NCBI RefSeq assembly: GCF_014698015.1
Contig: NZ_JACXBS010000002.1
Coordinates: forward strand, 62,001-126,000
Source: Kocuria sp. cx-455
Lineage (GTDB): Bacteria > Actinomycetota > Actinomycetes > Actinomycetales > Micrococcaceae
DNA: 64,000 bases
Direction of reading: 5' to 3'
The number at the start of each line of letters is the position of its first letter. Within the stretch, counting starts at the first letter, position 1. The notes under the pieces were generated by a model. That model had not been told where the DNA came from, did not search any database, and saw nothing but the letters and a program-made list of their open reading frames with translations. Position numbers and translations under genes: made by a program. Shown piece after piece: positions 8,405 to 15,171 of the stretch.

Positions 8405-8707
8405 TTGACTGCTACTAGCAAGATCGAGCCGATTCATCCTGGCGAGATCCTGATGAAGGACTTTATCGAGGGGTTCGGCATTATGCAGAATAAGCTCGCC
8501 GTGTCGATCAGTGTGCCACCGCGTCGCATCAAAGAGATCGTGCACGGCAAGCGCGCGATCACGGCCGACACCGCTCTGCGTCTCGGGCGGTATTTCGCAG
8601 TGGATCCGCAGTTCTGGCTGAACCTGCAGACGCGGTACGACCTTGAGCTCGCGCAGGACCGCGTGGCGGAGCAGGTGGCGGCGATCAAACCGTTGAAGGT
8701 CGCGTGA
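8405..8707 (+). CDS. higA: HigA-family XRE antitoxin
   Basis: A 100-residue protein with the HigA signature HPGEILMKDFIEGFGI, a helix-turn-helix (residues 18-75, QNKLAVSISVPPRRIKEIV) and the tail DPQFWLNLQTRYDLELA. TTG 8405 is chosen because GAGGAGG lies 9 bases upstream. The longer in-frame start at 8318 belongs to the toxin remnant. It would bind and silence HigB and repress the operon, but its partner is deleted here. It may remain as a solitary regulator or neutralise related toxins elsewhere. Confidence 0.85.
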   Translation: MTATSKIEPIHPGEILMKDFIEGFGIMQNKLAVSISVPPRRIKEIVHGKRAITADTALRLGRYFAVDPQFWLNLQTRYDLELAQDRVAEQVAAIKPLKVA

Positions 8708-8862
8708 ACGATCTGCCGGTGCGGCTGCGGCGGCTCCGACGCGCTGATGCTCCCGCTGTGCTCTCCGCGTTCACCTCCAATCCGGACATGGCGCGCTAAG
8801 GCGACGTTTCGACGGCGCTCGAAGCTGGACGGTATGCGGTGGAGTCCCGTTTCAATGTGTAA
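8704..8862 (+). pseudogene. GNAT acetyltransferase remnant ending in repeat copy E
   Basis: GTG 8704 begins VNDLPVRLRRLRRADAPAV then FTSNPDMAR, the usual N-terminus of RimJ-type GNATs. A TAA at 8797 stands where related proteins have Gln. Reading on in frame gives GDVSTALEAGRYAV and then the repeat-encoded ESRFNV and TAA. The acetyl-CoA-binding core is missing. A second, unrelated-length remnant with the same SNPDMAR motif lies at 13.7 kb. Confidence 0.6.
8830..8862 (+). repeat. ychF-end repeat, copy E
   Basis: Encodes AVESRFNV and TAA. The right half (GTGGAGTCCCGTTTCAATG) is close to copy A and the left 9 bases have drifted. It is read in the same phase as the GNAT remnant that precedes it. 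Confidence 0.75.
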
Positions 8863-8863
8863 C

Positions 8864-8983
8864 GCGGACATCATGCTGATCGCGGGTGACAATGCAGGCA
8901 ACTGGACCCGGTGGTACAGGAAGAACATCCCGCAGGCCGACGACCTGTTCGACGATCACTTGCGCAGATTGAGAGGAGAATGA
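8864..8983 (+). pseudogene. C-terminal remnant of RelE/HigB-type toxin
   Basis: The frame reads ADIMLIAGDNAGNWTRWY then KNIPQADDLFDDHLRRL, typical of the C-terminal third of phage-derived RelE/HigB-like toxins (LLxAGDKxGxWxxWYxxNIPxADxLFDEHL). The N-terminal part is absent: homology starts one base after repeat copy E, as though the recombination site replaced it. Its TGA overlaps the ATG of the antitoxin remnant. Confidence 0.65.
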
Positions 8984-9293
8984 CCGAGATGGCCATGTCG
9001 CTGAAGGACTTCGTCGCCGAGCACCCCGTAGGTCGAGAGCATGTGGAGGCACACTAGCAGCGAATGCTCGCTGAGGTGCGGGCGTACCACCTCCGAGATC
9101 TGGGCGAGGGTGCGGGCCTGACCCAAGCCCAGCTCGCCGAGCGCATCGGCGTGGGGCAACGCCAGGTCTCTAAGATCGAGCGCGCAGACCTAGACAGTGC
9201 GAAGGTCGGCACGATCCGCAGCTACCTTGAGGCAGTCGGGGTGGGCTGGCGATCGAGTACGTGCTGGGCGATCAGCGCATCCAGGTGGCCTGA
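8980..9293 (+). pseudogene. XRE antitoxin broken by TAG and a frameshift
   Basis: ATG 8980 overlaps the toxin stop. It reads MAMSLKDFVAEHPVGREHVE then meets TAG at 9055. It continues in the same frame as MLAEVRAYHLRDLGEGAGL and a helix-turn-helix (TQAQLAERIGVGQRQVSKIE). A one-base loss near 9245 moves the end (LAIEYVLGDQRIQVA, TGA at 9291) into another frame. Two independent lesions show it is dead. ATG 9064 could still give a short HTH peptide. Confidence 0.65.
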
Positions 9294-9377
9294 TCGATGC
9301 CCGCACGACCGGAGCTGATCGTCCTTGTGGCTTCTTGTCGGGGCTGCTGCCGCTCCTAAAGAAATAGCCCTACGTGT

Positions 9378-9410
9378 GGGGATGTGGTGGAGTTCCGGTT
9401 CAATGTGTGA
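9378..9410 (+). repeat. ychF-end repeat, copy F
   Basis: The first 31 bases are identical to copy A (1768-1798), ending TGA instead of TAG. It is the best-preserved distal copy. The flank AGCCCTACGTG is shared with copy B. It is a good candidate for the ancestral attB or outer junction. Confidence 0.85.
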
Positions 9411-9467
9411 TTTCGGGCCTCAATCGATTTGTTGAGGCGGAGTCGCTTCCTCTCTAGATTTGGTGTC

Positions 9468-9923
9468 ATGCCTCGTATCCTGATCACGGGAATGTCGGGA
9501 GCCGGGAAGTCGACGGTGCTCGCTGAGCTGGCGCGCCGCGGGCGAATCACCGTCGATACCGACTTCGACGGCTGGGAGCTGCCCGCAGCGTGTGGGACGA
9601 ACCTCGGATGAGTGATTTGCTATAACAGCATGTGGATGTCGTGGTGTCGGGTACGGCCGAGAATCAGGGCGGCTCTACGATCGCTTCGAGCACGTCGTTC
9701 TCCTCAGCGCACCCCTCGATGTGCTGATTGAACGCATCGCGATGCGAACCAACAACCCATATGGGCGCACGGCAGAGCAGCAGCGCGATGTCCGGCGATA
9801 TGTGCGGGAGGTCGAGCCGCTTCCTTGAAGGGGTGCGACTGTCGAGCTGGATGGCCGTCGGTCCGTCGCGGACCTCGCCGATGATGTTGAAGCGTTGGGA
9901 TGGCTCCTCCGATTTCACGTGTG
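9468..9923 (+). pseudogene. P-loop kinase-like ATP-binding protein, frameshifted
   Basis: ATG 9468 opens ILITGMSGAGKSTVLAEL, a clean Walker A, then DTDFDGWELP. The frame is then lost near 9590. The continuation (VWDEPRMSDLL, VVVSGTAENQG) lies in a second frame with a TAA, and YDRFEHVVLLSAPLDVLIER with NNPYGRTAEQQRDVRRYV lies in a third. Together they form a recognisable AAA/shikimate-kinase-like actinobacterial protein with at least three lesions. The last part (WLLRFHV) runs into a degraded piece of the ychF-end repeat. Confidence 0.65.
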
Positions 9924-9956
9924 CGCAAGAATGGCTGCTTTTTGCCGGAACTCCAC
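9908..9956. repeat. possible degraded distal repeat and inverted half-site
   Basis: TCCGATTTCACGTGTG (9908-9923) matches copy B at 15 of 16 positions, and CGGAACTCCAC (9946-9956) is the reverse complement of the repeat core GTGGAGTTCCG. Both lie where the next cassette junction would be expected. The matches are short and could be coincidence. Confidence 0.35.
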
Positions 9957-10015
9957 GGGGTCCCCGTTTGTCGTCCCGCGTTGTTGACGAAGGGCACTAG
10001 GCGCCGGTCTCGCCA

Positions 10016-11683
10016 TCACCCCATCCGGCGGGCGCGCAGGACCATGTCGTGGACGTGATGGGCGGAGGCCGCTCCGGCGGGGCGTTCCCGGCGCTCATTG
10101 ACCTCGATCTCCCACTCCGAAGAGGCCGACAGCGCCTCCACGAAGTCCTCGGTGCCAACGAAGGCCTCGTGATCGAAGGGCCGGGTGGACTCCGAACCCG
10201 CGTGTGACATGGCCTCCCGGATATCGCTCACGTCGTGGTTTATGATCAGCAGCTGCCCACCGGGCGCCACCGCGTCCAGATAGTTCGTCACTCCGCGCGC
10301 ATCCGGGGTTCGCGGGATCGAGGCGTACGCGGCGGTGACCAGGTCGTACCGGGCTCCGTCGAAGGGGGCGGCCGCGTTGGCGTCTGCTTGCAGTGTTGCC
10401 ACCGGCACCGAGCGCCGCTGCGCCTGCGCGCGGACACGGTCGAGGGCCAACGCCGAGATGTCGGCGGCCGTGACCCGCCAGCCCTGCTCCGCGAGCCAGA
10501 GAGCGTCGCCGCCCTCTCCTGCCCCGATGTCCAAGGCGGTGCCCGGAGTCAGGCCCGCGACCTCGGCGACGAGGGAGCCGTTGGGGTTGCCGCTCCACTG
10601 CGGTTCGCCGCTGTAGCGCCCGTCCCAGTCGGCGGCGTGGGCGACCGGGCGAGCCGCCGCGGCGAGGTCCTCCTGGGCCAGGTCGAAGCTGACCATTGCG
10701 CCGACCCGCCCACCGGCGGCCGCGGTGGGCAGCACTTGCAGCGTGGGTTCGGCGAGGGTGCCGGCCGCGTAGAGGCCCGGCACGGCCGTCGCCCCGGTGA
10801 GTGAATCTGTCTCGACGTAGCTGGCCACGCCGCTGGGGTGCTCGACGGCGGTCAGGCCAAGACCGGCGAAGGGTGCCACCCGAGCGTGCAGGCGGGTGCT
10901 GACGAGGACGGTATCGGCGGGGACCTCGGTGCCGTCGGCCAGCCGCAAGGCGCGCAGCCGCCCCGCGCGGTCCTCGAGGATCTGTTCGACGGGGGCAAGG
11001 ATCACCCGCACCCCGGCGGACTTGAGGGCCGCCAGCTGCGGATCCTCGGGGGAGACGCCCCCGTGGATCACAACCGTGAACTGCTCCGTGAGCTGGCGCA
11101 GCAGGGGCAGGGCGTGCAGACCGGCGGGCGAGGTCACCAGGGCGACGATGCGTCGATCCCGCGACTCGTAGCCGTGGCAGAAGGGGCAGTGGATGACCGA
11201 GGTGCCCCAGTGCTCGGCGAGACCGGGGATCTCCGGGAGCTCGTCGGTCAGGCCGGTCGCCGCGATCACGCGCCGGGCGCGGATCACGAGACCACCGGTC
11301 AGCTCGACGCGGAACCCCTCGGTCTCGCGGGCGACGTCGACGGCTCGTCCGGTGAGGATTTCCGCGCCGTAGGAGCGCACTTCGGCGCGGGCGATCCGCA
11401 GGAAATCGGCGGGGGAGCGCCCTTCGTGGCCGAGGTAGCTGTGCATCGCGGCGGCCGGCGCATTGCGCGGCTCCCCGGAATCGACCACGATCACCGAGCG
11501 TCGCTGGCGGGAGAGCTGCAGGGCCGCTGCCAGGCCCGCGGCGGAGCCGCCGATGATCGCGACATCGGCGTGGCGGGTGATGGCGGGAAGGACGGGGTGT
11601 GCCTCGGCGCTCGAGTCACCGCTGCGGTCGTGGGCCCGGCCGGTGCCGGGCTGGGTTTTGGTGTGCTGCTCATGGGAGGTCAT
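10016..11683 (-). CDS. FAD/NAD(P) oxidoreductase fused to class I SAM methyltransferase
   Basis: A 555-residue two-domain protein. Residues 38-355 are a thioredoxin-reductase-like flavoprotein: FAD motif GGSAAG (45-50), redox pair CPFC (166-169) and a terminal GLYAAGTL FAD contact. From about 390 to the end is a Rossmann methyltransferase (ALDIGAGEGG, then SAM-site acidic residue in VTAAD). Such bifunctional proteins are known in actinomycetes, and chalcogen or thiol chemistry is a plausible substrate class, but that is inference. ATG 11683 starts MTSHEQ; a longer frame crosses the promoter. It is divergent from the XRE-cupin regulator at 11769 across 85 bases that contain an inverted repeat, so it is probably that regulator's target. 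Confidence 0.9.
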   Translation of the reverse strand: MTSHEQHTKTQPGTGRAHDRSGDSSAEAHPVLPAITRHADVAIIGGSAAGLAAALQLSRQRRSVIVVDSGEPRNAPAAAMHSYLGHEGRSPADFLRIARAEVRSYGAEILTGRAVDVARETEGFRVELTGGLVIRARRVIAATGLTDELPEIPGLAEHWGTSVIHCPFCHGYESRDRRIVALVTSPAGLHALPLLRQLTEQFTVVIHGGVSPEDPQLAALKSAGVRVILAPVEQILEDRAGRLRALRLADGTEVPADTVLVSTRLHARVAPFAGLGLTAVEHPSGVASYVETDSLTGATAVPGLYAAGTLAEPTLQVLPTAAAGGRVGAMVSFDLAQEDLAAAARPVAHAADWDGRYSGEPQWSGNPNGSLVAEVAGLTPGTALDIGAGEGGDALWLAEQGWRVTAADISALALDRVRAQAQRRSVPVATLQADANAAAPFDGARYDLVTAAYASIPRTPDARGVTNYLDAVAPGGQLLIINHDVSDIREAMSHAGSESTRPFDHEAFVGTEDFVEALSASSEWEIEVNERRERPAGAASAHHVHDMVLRARRMG

Positions 11684-11722
11684 AGGGCCAGAATAGTGAA
11701 TCTCGCATATAGTGCATAGTAT

Positions 11723-11739
11723 CTTGCAAAATTCGCAAG
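11723..11739. promoter_or_regulatory. inverted repeat in divergent promoter region
   Basis: CTTGC and GCAAG are separated by 7 A/T-rich bases, in the short gap between the oxidoreductase-methyltransferase gene and the XRE-cupin gene. It is a probable operator for the XRE-cupin protein, controlling both directions. Confidence 0.5.
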
Positions 11740-11768
11740 AAACCTCGAAAACCGTTGGGAGACCCCTC

Positions 11769-12326
11769 ATGTCCGAGATCGAACAGCTCGTACGCACCCG
11801 GCTGCGCAGCCTGCGTCACGCTCAGTCCCTCTCCCTTGAGGACCTGGCCGAGCGCTCCCATCTCAGCCCCTCTACGATCAGTCGCATCGAGACCGGCAAG
11901 CGCGCGATCAGTCTGGACGTGCTCCTTCCGCTGGCCCGCGCCCTGCGCACCGACGTCGAGACCCTGCTCGAGGACGACGCCGACGACGACGTCGTCATCC
12001 GTCCCGAGCCGAGCCGGGAGAGCTCGCGCACCACCTGGATGCTCTCCAAAGCGACCGGCACCATGAAGGCCCTCAAAGTCCGGCTCGAGGCCGCCTCCGA
12101 GGTTCCGGAGCAGCGGGTGCATCCCGGTCACGACTGGTTCTTCGTGATGGAGGGAAGGGTCCGTCTGCTGCTGGGGGAGCGCGCGGTCATCGTCGAGGCG
12201 GGGGAGGCCGCCGAATTCGGCACGATGACTCCGCATGCCTTCGTGGCCGAAGGCGGACCCGCCGAAGTGATCATGATCTTCGACCAGGAGGGGCACGCCG
12301 TGCATCGACATGACGGCGAGGACTAA
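11769..12326 (+). CDS. XRE-family regulator with C-terminal cupin sensor
   Basis: A 185-residue transcription factor. Residues 8-66 form an XRE helix-turn-helix (LSLEDLAERSHLSPSTISRIETGKR). An acidic linker (EDDADDDVV) follows, then residues 105-180 form a cupin barrel (HPGHDWFFVMEGRVRLLL and later TPHAF). Regulators of this layout bind a small ligand in the cupin. ATG 11769 follows GGGAGA; a longer in-frame start at 11712 lies over the operator and is less likely. It is divergent from the flavoprotein-methyltransferase gene and probably represses it. Confidence 0.9.
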   Translation: MSEIEQLVRTRLRSLRHAQSLSLEDLAERSHLSPSTISRIETGKRAISLDVLLPLARALRTDVETLLEDDADDDVVIRPEPSRESSRTTWMLSKATGTMKALKVRLEAASEVPEQRVHPGHDWFFVMEGRVRLLLGERAVIVEAGEAAEFGTMTPHAFVAEGGPAEVIMIFDQEGHAVHRHDGED

Positions 12327-12512
12327 GAAGCCGCCGGGCCAGCGGGGCATGTGAGCATGGTCGAAGAGGACAATGGCAGCGAGATATCAGCGGGTCGAGG
12401 GTGATCATCATGGTGAACGTGTTCCTGCGAGTTCTCGACGACGGGGCTCGAGCTCGGATTCTCCGGTCGTCCGGGGGAATGTGTCTGCATGGGTGCGTAG
12501 TGAGGCAGTCCC

Positions 12513-13031
12513 TTGGTGAATAGATTTCCGTACCGGAACGTCCGGGAGGTCAGGCCGGCCGATGAATCAGCTCTGCAGCGGCTCATGCTGTCGAACCCCG
12601 GGTACACCCGTCGCGTGCAAGGTGGCGCGGTTGGCGCGGATGCGGCACGAGAAGTGCTTGCTTCGCTGCCGCCCGGGACCAAACGCGACCAGAAGTGGGA
12701 CCGCGGGGTGTGGGAAGGTGATCTACTGCTGGCGTTCGCGGATGTGATTGTCGGCTGGCCCGAGCCCTCAATCGCGCACATCGGTCTGTTGTTGACGGAC
12801 GGGGCGCGAGAGGGGCAGGGCCTCGGGCGTGCACTGCACACGGCCGTAGTGGAGGAGCTCTTTGGCCGGTGCTCAGTCGACACGCTGCGGTTGTCGATCG
12901 TGGACACGAATGCCGCGGCGGCGGAGCCCTTCTGGGAAAGGATGGGTTACTCAGCCACTGGTGAAGCAGTTCCGTATGAATCCGGAGCAGTGTCGTCCAC
13001 GGCGAGAATTTACGTGCGGCCCACCAGCTGA
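12513..13031 (+). CDS. GNAT-family N-acetyltransferase
   Basis: A 172-residue acetyltransferase of unknown substrate. It has the acetyl-CoA loop motif EGQGLGRALHTAVVEEL (about 104-120) and a C-terminal PFWERMGYSATGE typical of the fold. TTG 12513 has GAGG 7 bases upstream; GTG 12516 is the alternative. It is intact, unlike the two GNAT remnants nearby, and stands alone between the regulator and the YefM-YoeB pair. Confidence 0.85.
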   Translation: MVNRFPYRNVREVRPADESALQRLMLSNPGYTRRVQGGAVGADAAREVLASLPPGTKRDQKWDRGVWEGDLLLAFADVIVGWPEPSIAHIGLLLTDGAREGQGLGRALHTAVVEELFGRCSVDTLRLSIVDTNAAAAEPFWERMGYSATGEAVPYESGAVSSTARIYVRPTS

Positions 13032-13045
13032 GCTACTAACGCCGG

Positions 13046-13068
13046 GTGGTACCATTAATTGGTACCAC
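13046..13068. promoter_or_regulatory. palindromic operator of yefM-yoeB
   Basis: GTGGTACC, 7 bases, GGTACCAC: a perfect inverted repeat 25 bases before yefM. YefM-type antitoxins bind such palindromes and autorepress the operon. Confidence 0.65.
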
Positions 13069-13092
13069 TCGGCTCCATGAAGAGAGTTCATC

Positions 13093-13353
13093 ATGTCCAT
13101 CAGTGGAAGCGAGGCGCGTAAGACCCTGTTCCCGCTGATCCAGCGGGTGAACGAGGACCGCGATGCCGTCGAGATCGTCTCCCGCAAGGGCAACGCCGTC
13201 CTAATGCCGGCCGACGAGTACGCCGCATGGCAGGAGACCGCTTACCTATTCCGTTCGCCGGCCAATGCCCGCCGATTGCTCGATGCCTACGAGCGCGCCC
13301 AGGCCGGAGAGACTGAGGTCCACGAGCTCGATCGGGCGGATGAGGACGCCTAG
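13093..13353 (+). CDS. yefM: YefM/Phd-family antitoxin
   Basis: An 86-residue antitoxin. It has the Phd/YefM fold start SISGSEARKTLFPLIQRVNE, then the strand VEIVSRKGNAVLMPADEY and a flexible acidic C-terminus (HELDRADEDA) that would wrap the toxin. It neutralises YoeB and binds the upstream palindrome as a repressor. Its TAG overlaps the GTG of the toxin gene by one base, so the two are translationally coupled. Confidence 0.95.
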   Translation: MSISGSEARKTLFPLIQRVNEDRDAVEIVSRKGNAVLMPADEYAAWQETAYLFRSPANARRLLDAYERAQAGETEVHELDRADEDA

Positions 13354-13607
13354 TGTGTCTGGTCTGGAACCAGCTTGCCTGGGAAGACTATAAACACTGG
13401 CAGACGGCCGACCGCAAGATTTTCAAGCGCGTGAACGCGCTCATCGACGCCTGCCTCCGTGAACCGTTCTCCGGGATCGGAAAACCTGAGCAATTGAAAT
13501 ATGGTGCGCAAGGATCGTGGTCCCGGCGCATCACCGATGAGCACAGGTTGGTCTACATCGTGGATAACGAGGACCTCGTGATCCTGCAGGCCCGCTACCA
13601 CTACTGA
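13353..13607 (+). CDS. yoeB: YoeB/Txe-family mRNA interferase toxin
   Basis: An 84-residue RelE-fold toxin. W-N-QLAWEDYKHWQTADRK opens the protein, GIGKPEQLKYG is the family's central motif, and SWSRRITDEHRLVYIV plus ARYHY carry the catalytic Arg/His/Tyr set at the C-terminus. YoeB binds the ribosome and cleaves mRNA. All key residues are present, so the system looks active. GTG overlaps the yefM stop. Confidence 0.95.
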   Translation: MCLVWNQLAWEDYKHWQTADRKIFKRVNALIDACLREPFSGIGKPEQLKYGAQGSWSRRITDEHRLVYIVDNEDLVILQARYHY

Positions 13608-13655
13608 GCAGGCTCACTCTATATTCGAGCACGCGGTTGGATTGAGGTTTAGTGT

Positions 13656-13970
13656 TTCGCACGGCCGCACCGAGCGGATGCGTCTGACGTACTTGACGCG
13701 TTTCGTTCGAACCCGGACATGGCCCGCCAGGGCCCGGTAACCGATGGCGCTGAGGCCGAGCGCTACCTCGGTCGCCTCCTCGACTATCACCTCTAGTTCG
13801 GGCACCGCCTCAACAACCCGAGATCCGGCGCCGACGCCCGATGTGCGGGTTTGCGCAAGGAGGGGACTGAACGCGGGAAGTTTCTTATTGACGGTAAGCG
13901 CATCGACGTTAACATTTACGGGCGGCTACGGACCGATCCGTTCCCATCGTTCGAACCGATTTCAAAGCTC
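13656..13970 (+). pseudogene. GNAT acetyltransferase with internal deletion
   Basis: FARPHRADASDVLDAF, SNPDMARQGPVTDGAEAERY and LGRLLDYHL are a GNAT N-terminus, followed by TAG at 13794. The same frame then continues HRLNNPRSG, AGLRKEGTERGKFLIDGKR and VNIYGRLRTDPFPSFEPI, the C-terminus of the same family. About 80-90 residues with the acetyl-CoA site are missing at the join. There is no usable start. Its 3' end overlaps the convergent deaminase gene. Confidence 0.7.
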
Positions 13971-14662
13971 ACGACGTCGGTCAGATCGTCCTCAGCGAGG
14001 TCGGGGTAGTGGGTGTTCAGCGCCTGATGCAGCTCCGCCAAGGACGCGAAACCGTCACGCCGGGCCTGTTCCTCCGTGAGTTCGCGGTAACTCGTCTCAA
14101 TAACGGACGTGACAAACGCATCGATCGTGACCACTTCTCCGGTGCCCTTCTTAAAGACAATCTGAGCCGGTCCGCGGCGAAAAGGGTCGTCAATGCGGAT
14201 GGTCTGGCGTTTGGAACCGTCGCGGATGCTCGCCTCATAGCCCTCCCACATGGATATCTTCTGGGGCTGCTCAACGGCATTCCAGTCATGGGCGAAGGGC
14301 AACAGCTCCGAGACCGGCACGGCTTTGAGGCCACTGCTGTCTCGCATAACGCACTGGATTGATGGGTCGAGGTCGAACAACTCTTGTCGGCATGACCCGC
14401 AGGGGGCGACCACCTGCTCGCTGGCTCCATGAACAGTTGCCATTGCGGTGATCGGGTCGTCAGGACAAGTTGCCGCGTGGTTGGACAGCGCGGAAGTTTC
14501 ACCGCATGGTCCGCCGGGGAAATGACGGGTACTCAGCCCGAGAACCGTACGCCCCGAGCGGGTCAGGAGGGCCGCAGCAACCGTGTGGTCGCCATTGTCG
14601 TTATGGCCGACAGCATGAGTCGTGGCCGCTGTGACCAGGTCGCGCAGGGAGTTGGTAAGCAC
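13916..14662 (-). CDS. cytidine deaminase-like domain fused to ASCH domain
   Basis: A 248-residue cytoplasmic enzyme with two parts. Residues 8-115 are a cytidine/blasticidin-S deaminase fold: PCGE (52-55) supplies a zinc Cys and catalytic Glu, and PCGSC (87-91) supplies the other two zinc Cys. Residues 130-235 are an ASCH domain with DGSKRQTIRI, where Lys151 and Thr154 have the K-x-x-T spacing of YqfB-type N4-acetylcytidine amidohydrolases. That suggests a two-step route, acylcytidine to cytidine to uridine, though no activity is proven. The 3' end overlaps the GNAT remnant on the other strand. Confidence 0.85.
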   Translation of the reverse strand: MLTNSLRDLVTAATTHAVGHNDNGDHTVAAALLTRSGRTVLGLSTRHFPGGPCGETSALSNHAATCPDDPITAMATVHGASEQVVAPCGSCRQELFDLDPSIQCVMRDSSGLKAVPVSELLPFAHDWNAVEQPQKISMWEGYEASIRDGSKRQTIRIDDPFRRGPAQIVFKKGTGEVVTIDAFVTSVIETSYRELTEEQARRDGFASLAELHQALNTHYPDLAEDDLTDVVSFEIGSNDGNGSVRSRP

Positions 14663-14727
14663 GGGCCCAATCTAGCAACAGCGTGTTGGGCCGTGCAGAC
14701 TCCCGGTGTACTGCGTAGCCGAACTGG

Positions 14728-15171
14728 TCATTCTCCCGCGGGACGCTGCCGGTTCGCCTTGATCTCGGATCGCCGGTGTTTTCCCGCGAGCCGACGGCGC
14801 TCGGATCCGCGGGTGCGCCGGGTCGCCCGGCGTGCGGGAGGGGGAGGTGCCAATGCGTCCCGCAGCAGATCGGCGAGCCGCTGCCGGGCGAGGGCCCGAT
14901 TCCGGATCTGGGCACGGTGCTCGGACGCCTCGACCGTGAGGACGGTACCGGAGAGCCGGTGCCCGAGATTCTGTAGCACCCGTCGCTGCTGCGAGGCGCT
15001 GAACGCGCTTACATGCGCGAGGTCCACGGACAACTGCACTTTGCTATCGGTCGTATTGACTCCCTGCCCTCCCGGGCCGGATGAGCGAGCGAACTGTTCC
15101 GTGAGATCCGCAGCGGGGATCGTCAGGCTCTCGGGGATCCCGGGGCCGGGTGCAATGGTCAGTGCGTTCAT
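14728..15171 (-). CDS. arfB: alternative ribosome-rescue peptidyl-tRNA hydrolase ArfB
   Basis: A 147-residue release-factor-like hydrolase that frees stalled ribosomes. RSSGPGGQGVNTTDSKV contains the catalytic GGQ, followed by the usual SVDL strand. The C-terminus is a basic tail (RRATRRTRGSERRRLAGK, then KHRRSEIK) that enters the mRNA channel. ATG 15171 (MNALTIAPG) is preferred over an upstream start that adds 14 unrelated residues. It is a single gene, divergent from the DUF429 remnant. Confidence 0.93.
   Translation of the reverse strand: MNALTIAPGPGIPESLTIPAADLTEQFARSSGPGGQGVNTTDSKVQLSVDLAHVSAFSASQQRRVLQNLGHRLSGTVLTVEASEHRAQIRNRALARQRLADLLRDALAPPPPARRATRRTRGSERRRLAGKHRRSEIKANRQRPAGE

Noticed and set aside
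1801-9925. CRISPR array interpretation of the repeats
   Set aside because: Spacing is 0.5-3.5 kb with genes between copies, and no cas genes are present.
10838-11719. Long plus-strand frame of 293 codons opposite the oxidoreductase-methyltransferase gene
   Set aside because: It is the antisense shadow of a gene with clear FAD, CPFC and SAM motifs; its composition is Gly/Gln-rich without any motif.
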